From NCBI RefSeq assembly GCF_022023855.1, contig NZ_CP059452.1, positions 365,501-429,500 on the forward strand: a DNA stretch of 64,000 nucleotides, given 5' to 3'. Within the stretch, counting starts at the first letter, position 1. Each line of letters starts with the position of its first letter. This DNA comes from Azospirillum brasilense (GTDB taxonomy: Bacteria > Pseudomonadota > Alphaproteobacteria > Azospirillales > Azospirillaceae). The position numbers and the translations under genes are program-made. Below are positions 44,644 to 53,436 of this stretch, piece by piece. The notes below the pieces were generated by a model, which saw only the letters and a program-made list of their open reading frames with translations, made no database searches and was not told the DNA's origin.

Positions 44644-45873
44644 TCAGGCGCGGGCGTCTTCGATGACCTTACCGTCGTTGGGCAGGCTGCCGGGGGCCGC
44701 GAACTCCACGACACCCTTCAATTTGGTGACGGCGGCCAGAGTTTCACGCACCGACGCCGCCAAAGCCTCGCCGGACTCGGGCGACTCGCAGCGCAGGGTC
44801 ATGGTGTCGTTGGCGTCCTCCCGCCCGACGACGAGGCGGGCCTTGCCGATCTGCGGGTGGCGGCGCAGCACCTCGGCGATCTGCTGCGGATGGACGAACA
44901 TGCCCTTGACCTTGGTGGTCTGGTCGGCGCGGCCCATCCAGCCCTTCAGCCGCATGTTGGTGCGCCCGCAGGGGCTCTCGCCGGGCAGCACTGCGGACAG
45001 GTCACCGGTGGCGAAGCGGACCAGCGGATAGGCCTGGTTGAAGGTGGTGACGACGACCTCCCCCACCTCGCCCTCCGGAACGGGATCGCCGGTGCCGGGG
45101 CGGACGATCTCCACGATCACGCCCTCCTCCACCACCAGCCCGGCGCGGGCCGGCGTCTCGTAGGCGACGAGGCCGAGGTCGGCGGTGCCGTAGCTCTGGT
45201 AGGCGGCGATGCCGCGGCCCTCGTAATAAGCGCGGGCGTCCGGCAGGAAGGGGCCGCCGGTCAGATGGCCGATCGCGATGGAGGACAGTTCCAGCCCCAG
45301 CTCGTCGCCCTTCTCCAGGATGATCTTCAGGAAGTCGGGTGTGCCGATGTAGGCCCGCGGCTTCAGATGGGCGGCCACCTGGGCCTGCATCTCGGTGTTG
45401 CCGACGCCGGCGGGGATGACCGCGCAGCCCAGCGCGTGCGCGCCCGTCTCGAACATCGAGCCGGCGGGGGTCAGGTGGTAGGCGAAGCAGTTCTGCACGA
45501 GGTCGCCGCCGCGGATGCCCGAGGCGTAGAGCGCCCGCGCGGTGCGCCAGGGGTCGGTGCCGTGGGCCTCCGGATCGTGGATCGGACCGGGCGAGGCGAA
45601 GACGCGGGCCAGCCGCCCGATGGCGACCGTGGTCATCCCGCCGAAGGGTGGCACCTCCCTTTGCAGCGCGATCAGGTCCGACTTGCGGGTGACCGGCAGC
45701 GCGGCGAGCGCGGCCCGGTCGCGGACGGCGGCGGGGTCCACATCGGCCAGCAGGCGGGTGAAATAGGGCGCGTTCGCCTTGGCGTGGGCGATCTGCGCCG
45801 GCAGCGCCGCGAACAGCTCCGCCTCGCGCCGGTCGGGGGAGCGGGTTTCGAGTTGATCGTAAGTGTCGGACAC
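44644..45873 (-). CDS. PaaK-like phenylacetate-CoA ligase family protein
   Basis: The 409-residue protein starts with GTG at 45873 behind GGGAGGC. It has the compact PaaK-type adenylate-forming fold: FASPGPIHDPEA replaces the usual P-loop, YGTADLGLVAYE is the A5 motif, LVRFATGDLSAV the A7 motif, and a C-terminal domain follows (RADQTTKVKGMFVHPQQIAEVL). Such enzymes activate aryl or small acids to CoA thioesters. Being co-transcribed with an uptake system, it probably activates the imported acid. The lack of a classical Thr/Ser-rich P-loop leaves activity uncertain. Confidence 0.85.
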   Translation of the reverse strand: MSDTYDQLETRSPDRREAELFAALPAQIAHAKANAPYFTRLLADVDPAAVRDRAALAALPVTRKSDLIALQREVPPFGGMTTVAIGRLARVFASPGPIHDPEAHGTDPWRTARALYASGIRGGDLVQNCFAYHLTPAGSMFETGAHALGCAVIPAGVGNTEMQAQVAAHLKPRAYIGTPDFLKIILEKGDELGLELSSIAIGHLTGGPFLPDARAYYEGRGIAAYQSYGTADLGLVAYETPARAGLVVEEGVIVEIVRPGTGDPVPEGEVGEVVVTTFNQAYPLVRFATGDLSAVLPGESPCGRTNMRLKGWMGRADQTTKVKGMFVHPQQIAEVLRRHPQIGKARLVVGREDANDTMTLRCESPESGEALAASVRETLAAVTKLKGVVEFAAPGSLPNDGKVIEDARA

Positions 45874-45912
45874 CGATGCCTCCCGGCTGTTTTTCTTGGG
45901 GTGTCGCATGGA

Positions 45913-45996
45913 GCCCCCACCCAAACCCTCCCCCGCTTCGCAGGGGAGGGCTCAACTCCTCCCCCTGCAAAGCGGGGGGAGGTTGGGAGGGGGGCC
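45913..45996. repeat. Intergenic nested-palindrome repeat, copy 3 (type B)
   Basis: Begins GCCCCCACCCAAACCCTCCC, contains CCCCCGCTTCGCAGGGGAGG and the facing CCCCTGCAAAGCGGGGGGAGG, and ends in GGGAGGGGGGC. Located between livF and the PaaK-like gene. Confidence 0.8.
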
Positions 45997-46018
45997 CGTG
46001 ACGACCACTCCTCTCACG

Positions 46019-46867
46019 TCAAATCCAGCGCTTCCGGCGCTTGAAGCTCTTGAGATTCTTGAAGCTCTTGCGCTCTTCGTTGCCGCCGCCGAGGTAGAAC
46101 TCCTTCACGTCCTCGTTGTTGCGCAGCTCCTCGGCGGTGCCGTCGAGGACGACCTTGCCGTTCTCCATGATGTAGCCGCGCGTCGCGGCCTGGAGCGCCA
46201 TGCGGGCGTTCTGCTCGACCAGCAGGATGGTGACGCCCAGATCCTTGTTGATCTGCCGGATGATGCTGAAGACCTCCTTCACCATCAGCGGCGACAGGCC
46301 CATCGACGGCTCGTCCATCAGGATCAGCTTCGGCCGGGCCATCATCGCGCGCCCGATGGCCAGCATTTGCTGCTCGCCGCCCGACAGGTAGCCGGCAAGG
46401 CCGGTGCGTTCCTTCAGGCGGGGAAAATAGTGATAGACCATCTCAATGTCGTCCTTCACGCCGCCGTCGCGGCGGGTGAAGGCGCCGAGGCGCAGATTCT
46501 CCTGGCAGGTCATGTCGCCGATGATGCGGCGGCCCTCCATCACCTGGAAGATGCCGCGCCGGACGATCTTGTCGGGGTCGATGCCGTTGATGCGCTCGCC
46601 CGCGAAGGAGATGTCGCCGCGCGTGACCTCGCCGTCCTCGGTCTTGAGCAGGCCGGAGATGGCTTTGAGCGTCGTCGATTTGCCGGCGCCGTTGGCGCCC
46701 AGCAGGGCCACGATCTCCCCCTCCGGCACTTCCAGGCTGAGGCCGCGGAGCACCAGGATGACGTCGTTGTAGACGACCTCGATGTTGTTGACGGACAGCA
46801 GCGGCGCCTTGGCCGTGCCGGGAACCGGAGCCGGGGCGACCGCAGTCGCGGTGGCGGCGTTCATCAT
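46019..46867 (-). CDS. livF: Branched-chain-type ABC transporter ATPase, LivF
   Basis: The 282-residue ATPase has Walker A GANGAGKSTTLKA, signature YLSGGEQQMLAIGRAMM, and Walker B LILMDEPSMGLS, all intact. The C-terminal extension (about 20 basic residues rich in Lys/Ser) is longer than usual. It is the second ATPase of the HAAT system with LivG. Start at 46867 has AGGTG. Confidence 0.93.
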   Translation of the reverse strand: MMNAATATAVAPAPVPGTAKAPLLSVNNIEVVYNDVILVLRGLSLEVPEGEIVALLGANGAGKSTTLKAISGLLKTEDGEVTRGDISFAGERINGIDPDKIVRRGIFQVMEGRRIIGDMTCQENLRLGAFTRRDGGVKDDIEMVYHYFPRLKERTGLAGYLSGGEQQMLAIGRAMMARPKLILMDEPSMGLSPLMVKEVFSIIRQINKDLGVTILLVEQNARMALQAATRGYIMENGKVVLDGTAEELRNNEDVKEFYLGGGNEERKSFKNLKSFKRRKRWI

Positions 46868-46934
46868 GCGGCACCTGATGCAGTGTAACGGGACGGAAGC
46901 CCCCGCCGCTTGTTTGCGGCGGGGGCGATCCGGC

Positions 46935-48218
46935 TTACCAGCCCAGCCACTCCGGCTTGCGCGGGACGTCGATGGTGGCGATCTTCTCCAGCTTGATCGT
47001 GCCGGCCTTCACCAGCTCGTCCACCGAGCCGCCGGTATCGCCGGCCACGTTGGCGCGGTACAGGTTGACCTTGTCCATGCCGCGGTGATCGGTCTCGGTC
47101 CAAGTCGACGGCACGCAGACGCCCTCCAGGCCTGCCGGCACCCAATCCTTCTTCTGGTACATGCCCTTGCGGATGTTCGGACCGGTCACGCCGCCGTTCT
47201 GCTTCGCCCAGTCCATGGCTTCCTTCATGTAGAAGGCGGAGCAGATGCCCGACACATAGTGCACCGGACGGTAGGCGGTGCCGGCGGCGTCGGAAACCTT
47301 GGAAATCTCCTTGACGATCTTCATGCCCGGCGCGTCGCCGCCCCAGATCGCCGCGGTGCGGACCGGGAAGATCACGCCGTTGGCGGCCGAGCCGGCGGCC
47401 TTGGCGGCGTTCTCGTCCATGCCCCAGACGTTGCCCATGAACTGCACCTGGGCGCCGACCGTCTGGCAGGCCTTCAGCACGGAGATGTTCGAGCCCGCCG
47501 TGTTGCCGAGATAGGCGTAGTTGGCGCCGGCCTGCTTCAGCGTCAGGCACTGGGCGGTGTAGTCGCCCGGCGTCAGGGCGAACTGCACCGCCGGAAGGAC
47601 ATCGAAGCCCAACTCCTTGGCGAGTTGCTCACCGGCTTCCTTCGGGGCGTTCGGGTAGGGGTGGTTGGCGCCCATGTGGACGTACTTGGGCTTGCCCGAG
47701 CCGCCCTTCTTCTTCCAGTCCTCGGCCGCCCACATCAGCATGGCGCGCAGGCCGTCGGAGTAGGACGGGCCATAGAAGAAGTTGTAAGGGGCTGGCTTGG
47801 AGCCGTGCGGGCCGTTGCCGGTCGGGTCGGTCAGGTGGCCCGAGTAGGAGCCGGAATAGTAGGGAATCTCGTCCTTGCCGACGAAGCCGGTCAGCGCCTC
47901 GGTGTCGGCGGTGCCCCAGCCCTGGATGGCCGCGACCTTGCCGCTGCCCGACGACCACTTCTTGTATTGGCTGATGGCGCGCGGCGCCTGATAGCCGTAG
48001 TCCACCGTCTCGACGTCCATCGTCGTGCCACCGACGCCGCCGTTCTTGTTGATGTAGGCGAGCGCGTCGGCGACGCCCTGGCCGAAGGGCACGCCCACGT
48101 CCGACGTAGCACCGGACTGGTCGGCGAGATGGCCGACCGGGATTTTCTGGGCGTTGGCGGCCGCGGTGCCGAGCAGGACGACGGCGGCGGACGCCAGCAG
48201 GACGGTCTTCATGGTCAT
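46935..48218 (-). CDS. Periplasmic substrate-binding protein, LivK family
   Basis: The 427-residue protein has a signal peptide (MTMKTVLLASAAVVLLGTAA ending ANAQ) and a type I periplasmic binding fold: IPVGHLADQSGATSDVGVPF, with SGHLTDPTG and NFFYGPSYSDGLRAML. It belongs to the larger HAAT binding proteins tied to acyl-CoA ligases and not to classical leucine-binding LivK. The ligand may be an aryl or branched carboxylate; this is inferred from neighbours. Confidence 0.9.
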   Translation of the reverse strand: MTMKTVLLASAAVVLLGTAAANAQKIPVGHLADQSGATSDVGVPFGQGVADALAYINKNGGVGGTTMDVETVDYGYQAPRAISQYKKWSSGSGKVAAIQGWGTADTEALTGFVGKDEIPYYSGSYSGHLTDPTGNGPHGSKPAPYNFFYGPSYSDGLRAMLMWAAEDWKKKGGSGKPKYVHMGANHPYPNAPKEAGEQLAKELGFDVLPAVQFALTPGDYTAQCLTLKQAGANYAYLGNTAGSNISVLKACQTVGAQVQFMGNVWGMDENAAKAAGSAANGVIFPVRTAAIWGGDAPGMKIVKEISKVSDAAGTAYRPVHYVSGICSAFYMKEAMDWAKQNGGVTGPNIRKGMYQKKDWVPAGLEGVCVPSTWTETDHRGMDKVNLYRANVAGDTGGSVDELVKAGTIKLEKIATIDVPRKPEWLGW

Positions 48219-48290
48219 GGTGCGTTTTCTCCCAGTCGTTATGTTTTTCAGAAGCCGATGTGCGAGAGGCGTGCCAGGGCGAAAAGGGCC

Positions 48291-49364
48291 CTAGTGCGAG
48301 AACGGGTAGAGCTTCCAGTAGGCCTTGATCTGCTTCCAGCGGTGGGCCAGCCCGTCCGGTTCGAAGACCAGGAACAGGATGATGACCAAACCGATGGCCA
48401 TTTCGCGCAGGAAGGCGATGGCCTCCCTCAGGTTCAGCGCGGCGTCGATGGCGGTGCCGGACAGCGCCGTGGTGATGGCCTGCATCACCTCGGGCAGCAG
48501 CACCATGAAGGCGGTGCCCATCAGCGAGCCCATGATCGAGCCCAGGCCCCCGATGATGATCATGCCGAGGAACTGGATCGAGAAGAGGATCGTGAAGCCC
48601 TCCACCGACACGAACTGCAGATAGTGGGCGTAGAGCGCGCCGCCGATGCCAGCGTAGAAGGACGAGATGCCGAAGGACATCGTGCGGTACTTGGTCAGGT
48701 TGATGCCCATGATCTCCGCGGAGAGATAATGGTCACGCACCGCCACCAGCGCCCGCCCGTCGCGCGACCGCATCAGGTTGGTCGCCAGGATGTACATGAC
48801 GACCACATAGACCAGCACGACGTAGAAGAAGCTCTCGTCGGTGTCGAAGGCGTAGCCGAACAGGGTGAAGGGCTCCGCGATCGTCCCGGCGGTGCCGCCG
48901 GTGAACCAGTCGGCGCGCGAGAAGAAGTCCTGGAGGATGTACTGCGCCGCCAGCGTGGCGATGGCGAGGTACAGGCCCTTCAGCCGCGCCGCCGGGATGC
49001 CGAACAGCATGCCGACCGCGGTGGTCATCACGCCGGCCAGCGGAATGGCGAGCGCCACCGGGATGCCGAAGCTGTTCGACAGCCACGCCGACGAGAAGGC
49101 GCCGAAGCCGAAGAAGGCGGCGTGCCCGATGGAGATCTGGCCGGTGAAGCCGACCAGGATGTTCAGCCCCAGCGCCGCGATGCCCAGATAGCCGATCTGG
49201 ATGCACAGGTTCAGCCAGTAGCGGTCCATGAAGGCCGGGCAGAGCAGAAGCAGCGCCACGCCCAGGATCGCGAAGTTGCGGCTGGTCTTGGTCGGGAAGA
49301 TGGTCGTGTCGGCGGCGTACCGGGTCTTGAAGTCGCCGCAGGGGATGAGACTGATGTTCGCCAT
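48291..49364 (-). CDS. livM: ABC transporter permease, LivM
   Basis: The 357-residue protein has about nine membrane segments and the LivM permease signature region (GRALVAVRDHYLSAEIMGINLTKYR), which contacts the ATPase. GFTGQISIGHAAFFGFGAFSS is the family motif near residue 70. The gene starts 15 bases upstream of livH's end in the same operon; AGGAG precedes the ATG. Confidence 0.93.
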   Translation of the reverse strand: MANISLIPCGDFKTRYAADTTIFPTKTSRNFAILGVALLLLCPAFMDRYWLNLCIQIGYLGIAALGLNILVGFTGQISIGHAAFFGFGAFSSAWLSNSFGIPVALAIPLAGVMTTAVGMLFGIPAARLKGLYLAIATLAAQYILQDFFSRADWFTGGTAGTIAEPFTLFGYAFDTDESFFYVVLVYVVVMYILATNLMRSRDGRALVAVRDHYLSAEIMGINLTKYRTMSFGISSFYAGIGGALYAHYLQFVSVEGFTILFSIQFLGMIIIGGLGSIMGSLMGTAFMVLLPEVMQAITTALSGTAIDAALNLREAIAFLREMAIGLVIILFLVFEPDGLAHRWKQIKAYWKLYPFSH

Positions 49365-49379
49365 GGTTGCGGCCGCTCC

Positions 49380-50267
49380 TTACACGCGCTCGATGTCCTT
49401 GGTGCCGAAGAGGCCGTAGGGCTTGATCATCAGGATGACGATCAGGACGTAGAAGGGGGCGATCTCGTACATGTTGCCCCAGTTCAGCCACTGGCTGTCC
49501 AGGTAGTGCGCGAGATTCTCCAGCACGCCGACGATCAGGCCGCCCAGCACCGCCCCGGCCACGCTGTCCAGCCCGCCGAGGATGACCGCCGGGAAGACCT
49601 TGATGCCGAAGAAAGAGAGCGCGGAGGACACGCCGTTGACGACGCCGACCGTGACGCCGGCCACCGCCGACACCATGGCGGAGATGGCCCAGCTCATCGC
49701 GAACATGTGGCGGACGGAGATGCCCAGCGACTGCGCGACCTGCTGGTCGAAGGCGGTCGCCCGCATCGCCAGACCCATCCGCGAGTATTTGAAGAACCAG
49801 CCGAAGCCCGCCATGATCAGGATCGAGATGACCAGGCTCATCACATAGACGGTCTGCACGTCGAGCCCGAGGATGTTCACGGTCGGGCTGGCGAAGATGG
49901 TCGGGAACGGCTTGGCGAAGACGCCGAACATCCACTTCATCATCGCCTGGAAGAAGATCGACAGGCCGATGGTGACCATGATGACGGAGATGATCGGCTC
50001 CCCGATCATCGGCCTCAGCACGACGACCTGAAGCACGATGCCGAAGACCAGCATGAAGGCCAGCGTGATCGGAAAGCCGATCCAGAAGGGCAACTGCCAG
50101 GAGGTCAGCAGCCACCAGCAGGTCCAGGCGCCGATCAGCAGGAATTCGCCCTGGGCGAAGTTCACGATGCGGCTGGCCTTGTAGATCAGCACGAAGGACA
50201 TCGCCACGACGCCGTACAGCGCGCCGACGATCAGTCCGTTGACGAGAAGCTGGAAGAGCAAGGTCAT
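49380..50267 (-). CDS. livH: ABC transporter permease, LivH
   Basis: The 295-residue membrane protein begins MTLLFQLLVNGLIVGALYGV and has the LivH signatures IVNFAQGEFLLIGAW and the coupling helix AMRATAFDQQVAQSLGIS. Partner of LivM. The start at 50267 excludes 28 residues that a longer reading would take from the intergenic repeat. Confidence 0.93.
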   Translation of the reverse strand: MTLLFQLLVNGLIVGALYGVVAMSFVLIYKASRIVNFAQGEFLLIGAWTCWWLLTSWQLPFWIGFPITLAFMLVFGIVLQVVVLRPMIGEPIISVIMVTIGLSIFFQAMMKWMFGVFAKPFPTIFASPTVNILGLDVQTVYVMSLVISILIMAGFGWFFKYSRMGLAMRATAFDQQVAQSLGISVRHMFAMSWAISAMVSAVAGVTVGVVNGVSSALSFFGIKVFPAVILGGLDSVAGAVLGGLIVGVLENLAHYLDSQWLNWGNMYEIAPFYVLIVILMIKPYGLFGTKDIERV

Positions 50268-50286
50268 GGCGTGGCCTCGTCTTTGT

Positions 50287-50397
50287 TCCCTCTCCCCTCT
50301 GGAGAGAGGGGTAGGGTGAGGGGGTTCCGGAGGGACTGGAGAGTTCGGCAAACGCCGAACTCCCTCACCCCGCCCCTCTCCCCAGAGGGGAGAGGGA
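50287..50397. repeat. Intergenic nested-palindrome repeat, copy 4 (type A)
   Basis: CCCTCTCCCCTCTGGAGAGAGG at one end and CCCCTCTCCCCAGAGGGGAGAG at the other, with an inner dyad GAGTTCGGC/GCCGAACTC. Located between the ligase stop and livH start. Confidence 0.8.
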
Positions 50398-50420
50398 GAT
50401 TAGTGCGCATCACCGCCCCC

Positions 50421-52352
50421 TCACGCCGCGGCCTGCGCCGGCTTCTTGGCCGGCGTGGGCAGCAGGTCGACCACCTTCAGCACGGTGCGGATGCGTTGCT
50501 TGGTGCCGTCCTGGAAGGTGATGGTGGTGTCCACGTCGATGGCCGGCTGGCCCGCGTAGATGGAGTCAATGATCTCGCCGTACTTCTCGGCGATCACGCC
50601 GCGCCGCACCTTGCGGGTGCGGGTCAGCTCGCCGTCGTCGGCGTCCAGTTCCTTGTAGAGCAGCAGGAACTTGGTGATTCGCTGAAACTCCGGCAGCGTC
50701 GCGTTCACCCGCTCCACTTCCTGGCGCAGCAGCTCGTAGACCTCCGGCTTGGACGCCAGATCGGAATAGGTGGTGAAGGCGATGCGGTTCTTCTCGGCCC
50801 ACTTCGACACGATGGGGAAGCGGATGCAGATGATCGCCGAAAGGTAGGGCCGCTTGTTGCCCAGGATCACCGCCTCGGCCACATAGGGGCTGAACTTCAG
50901 CTTGTTCTCGATGTATTGCGGGCTGAAGCGGTCGTTGTTGCTGGTGGTGGCGATGTCCTTGATGCGGTCGATGATGACCAGATGGCCCTTCTTGTCGAAG
51001 AAGCCGGCGTCGCCCGTGTGCATCCAGCCGTCGCGCAGGTCCGCCGTGGTCGAGGCCTCGTTGCGGTAGTAGCCGGCGAACATGTTGGGGTGGCTGACGA
51101 CGATTTCGCCGATGCCGTTCTGGTCGGGTTCGATCACCTTGACCTTGACGCCGTCGTCGAAGGGGACGCCCACCGTGTCGAAATCCACGTCGTTCGAACG
51201 GTGCACCGTGTAGGCGCCCATCGTCTCGGTCTGGCCGTAGATCTGGCGCAGCGGCACGCCCAGCGCCTGGAAGAACTTGAAGGTGTCGGGGCCGAGCGCC
51301 GCACCGCCGGTCGCCGCCGACTTCAGGTTGGTGAAGCCCAGGCGGTCTCGCAGCGCTGCGAAGAGAATGCGGTCGGCGACCGCGGAGCGGGTTCCGTTGG
51401 CGAGCGCCTCCAGCCCCAGCTTCATGCCGTAATCGTACATCTTCTGCTTGAAGGGGGAGGCGTCCATCATGCGGGCGCGCACGTCGGCGGCGATCTGCTC
51501 CCACAGGCGGGGGGCGAACAGCACGAAGCTCGGCCCGATCTCGCGGAAGTCGTTCATCATCGTCTCGGCTTCCTCGACGAAGTTCACGCGCATCCGCGAC
51601 ACCATGCCCATGCCGACGGCGTAGATCTGCTCCATGATCCAGGACAGCGGCAGCACCGACACATACTCGTCGGTCGGCCCCTTGGGGTCCACCGACAGGT
51701 AGCTGGCGACGTGGCGGATCAGCCGACCGGCCGGCAGCATCGCCAGCTTCGGGTTCGAGGTGGTGCCCGAGGTGGTGCAGAGCACCGCCACGTCGTCGCC
51801 GCGCGTCGCGCCGACCAGCTCCTCGTAGAGGTTCGGCTTCTCGGCGTGCAGCGCGTTGCCCAGCTTTACCAGCTCCGCCGCCTCCATGAGGCGCGGGTCG
51901 CTGTATTTGCGCATGCCGCGGGGGTCGGAATAGATGATGTGCTTCAGCGTCGGCAGGCGCTCACCGAGGTTCAGCAGCTTGTCGACCTGCTCCTCATCCT
52001 CCGCGAAGATGATGTGAACGTCGGCGTAGGTGATGAGGTAGGCGACCTCCTCGTCCATGGCGTCGCGGTAGATGCCCAGGCTCATGGCGCCCATGGCGTG
52101 GGCGGCGATTTCCCCCATCACCCAGTCGGGCCGGTTGTCGCCGAGCAGGGCCACCACATGGCCGCGCTCCACGCCGAGCTTGATGAGGCCGAGCGTGAAG
52201 GCGCGCACGCGGGCGTGCATGTCCGCCCAGGTGAACTCGCGCCAGATGCCGAAATCCTTCTCGCGCATGGCGACGTCGCCACCATGCTCGCGGGCGTGCA
52301 GGGTCAGCAGCTTCGGCAGCGTGTCGTGAGTCTTGATATCCGGAAGAGACAT
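50421..52352 (-). CDS. Long-chain-type acyl-CoA synthetase in transporter operon
   Basis: The 643-residue enzyme has an intact AMP-binding domain: LCTTSGTTSNPKLAM (P-loop), YGQTETMGAYTV (A5), WMHTGDAGFFDKKGHLVIIDRIKDI (A7-A8). The C-terminal segment ends with KVRRGVIAEKYGEIIDSIYA; the usual GK lysine motif is replaced by this. This FadD-related subgroup is typically encoded between livG and livH. It probably thioesterifies the imported acid at the membrane. ATG at 52352 shares one base with the livG stop and has AGGAGGT. Confidence 0.92.
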   Translation of the reverse strand: MSLPDIKTHDTLPKLLTLHAREHGGDVAMREKDFGIWREFTWADMHARVRAFTLGLIKLGVERGHVVALLGDNRPDWVMGEIAAHAMGAMSLGIYRDAMDEEVAYLITYADVHIIFAEDEEQVDKLLNLGERLPTLKHIIYSDPRGMRKYSDPRLMEAAELVKLGNALHAEKPNLYEELVGATRGDDVAVLCTTSGTTSNPKLAMLPAGRLIRHVASYLSVDPKGPTDEYVSVLPLSWIMEQIYAVGMGMVSRMRVNFVEEAETMMNDFREIGPSFVLFAPRLWEQIAADVRARMMDASPFKQKMYDYGMKLGLEALANGTRSAVADRILFAALRDRLGFTNLKSAATGGAALGPDTFKFFQALGVPLRQIYGQTETMGAYTVHRSNDVDFDTVGVPFDDGVKVKVIEPDQNGIGEIVVSHPNMFAGYYRNEASTTADLRDGWMHTGDAGFFDKKGHLVIIDRIKDIATTSNNDRFSPQYIENKLKFSPYVAEAVILGNKRPYLSAIICIRFPIVSKWAEKNRIAFTTYSDLASKPEVYELLRQEVERVNATLPEFQRITKFLLLYKELDADDGELTRTRKVRRGVIAEKYGEIIDSIYAGQPAIDVDTTITFQDGTKQRIRTVLKVVDLLPTPAKKPAQAAA

Positions 52353-53239
52353 CACGCGACCTCCTGCTTGGGCGGCGGGGCCACGGCCTCGTCCTCCTCG
52401 TCGTCCTCGCCGAGATAGGCGCGTTTGACGCGCGGGTCGGCCAGAACCTCCTCGGGCGTGCCCTCGGCGATCTTCTTGCCGAATTCCAGGACGATCACGC
52501 GGTGGGAGATGTCCATCACGACGCCCATGTCGTGCTCGATCATCACCACCGTCATGCCGAACTCCTCGTTCAGATCGACGATGTAGCGGGCCATGTCCTC
52601 CTTCTCCTCCAGGTTCATGCCCGCCATGGGCTCGTCCAGGAGGATCAGGTCGGGTTTCAGCGCGATGGCGCGGGCCAGTTCGACCCGCTTGCGCAGGCCA
52701 TAGGAGAGCGTGCCGGCGGTGGCCTTGCGGACATGCTGGATTTCCAGGAAGTCGATGATCTCCTCGACCTCGCGGCGGTGGGCCAACTCCTCCTTGCGGG
52801 CGCCGGTCAGCCAGTAGAGGGAGCCGGTGAAGAAGTTGTTCTTCAGCAGGTGGTGCCGCCCGACCATGATGTTGTCGAGCACCGTCATGTGGCCGAACAG
52901 CGCCAGATTCTGGAAGGTGCGCCCGATGCCGAGCGAGGCGCGGTGGTTGGGCGTCATGCCCGTGATGTCCTGGCCCTTGAAATAGACCTTTCCGTCGGTG
53001 GGCCGGTAGCGGCCGGAGATGCAGTTGACCATGGAGGTCTTGCCCGCACCGTTCGGGCCGATGATGGAGAACAGCTCCCCCTTGCGGATGCTGAAACCGA
53101 CGTCGGTCAGCGCCTGCACGCCGCCAAAGCGCAAGGACACGCCCCGAGCTTCGAAGATGGTGTCCGATGGGGAGGCCGCGCGGGTGGCGTCGGCCGGATG
53201 GGCGTAACCGCGTGGCGATGCGACGGGCGCGCCTGACAT
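52352..53239 (-). CDS. livG: Branched-chain-type ABC transporter ATPase, LivG
   Basis: The 295-residue ATPase has Walker A GPNGAGKTSMVNC, signature TLSYGLRKRVELARA, Walker B LILLDEPMAGMN and the H-loop IEHDMG. The signature deviates (SYGLRKR for SGGQ), as is common in LivG. It is the first gene of the eight-gene operon; GGAGGAGG precedes the ATG. A 17-bp palindrome lies 65 bases upstream, within the control region shared with the fusion regulator. Confidence 0.93.
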   Translation of the reverse strand: MSGAPVASPRGYAHPADATRAASPSDTIFEARGVSLRFGGVQALTDVGFSIRKGELFSIIGPNGAGKTSMVNCISGRYRPTDGKVYFKGQDITGMTPNHRASLGIGRTFQNLALFGHMTVLDNIMVGRHHLLKNNFFTGSLYWLTGARKEELAHRREVEEIIDFLEIQHVRKATAGTLSYGLRKRVELARAIALKPDLILLDEPMAGMNLEEKEDMARYIVDLNEEFGMTVVMIEHDMGVVMDISHRVIVLEFGKKIAEGTPEEVLADPRVKRAYLGEDDEEDEAVAPPPKQEVA

Positions 53240-53303
53240 TTCCTCCTCCGTTGCTGTGGAACTGCCTTTTTTATCGTTCGCCGGACTGTTTGAGTGGCGA
53301 ACT

Positions 53304-53320
53304 GGTCCATATTGTGGACC
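53304..53320. promoter_or_regulatory. Operator palindrome 1 in the livG/fusion control region
   Basis: GGTCCA-N5-TGGACC, perfect 6-base arms. It lies 65-81 bases upstream of livG and has the same arms and spacer length as the site at 53420. Confidence 0.7.
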
Positions 53321-53419
53321 GTCCTTTATGCAACGACCGAACTATAACCCGTGATGCGCACCGTTTTCAACACGGACATTCCGTGTATGCATGTTTTTCG
53401 GAGCGACATCTGACTCAAA

Positions 53420-53436
53420 GGTCCATAATATGGACC
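53420..53436. promoter_or_regulatory. Operator palindrome 2 over the fusion gene start
   Basis: GGTCCATAATATGGACC, perfect 6-base arms with a 5-base spacer. The start codon of the fusion gene (53430) lies inside it, 116 bases from site 1 (start to start). Occupancy would block transcription or translation start, so autorepression is likely. Confidence 0.7.

Noticed and set aside
43024-46044. A plus-strand open frame of about 1,000 codons opposite the aldehyde dehydrogenase and PaaK-like genes
   Set aside because: Same shadow composition, and both opposite-strand genes have complete family motifs and ribosome sites.
46782-52418. A plus-strand open frame of nearly 1,900 codons across the transporter operon
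   Set aside because: It is the antisense shadow of livF, the binding protein, livM, livH and the ligase in high-GC DNA; its translation is His/Asp/Arg-rich low-complexity sequence without any domain.
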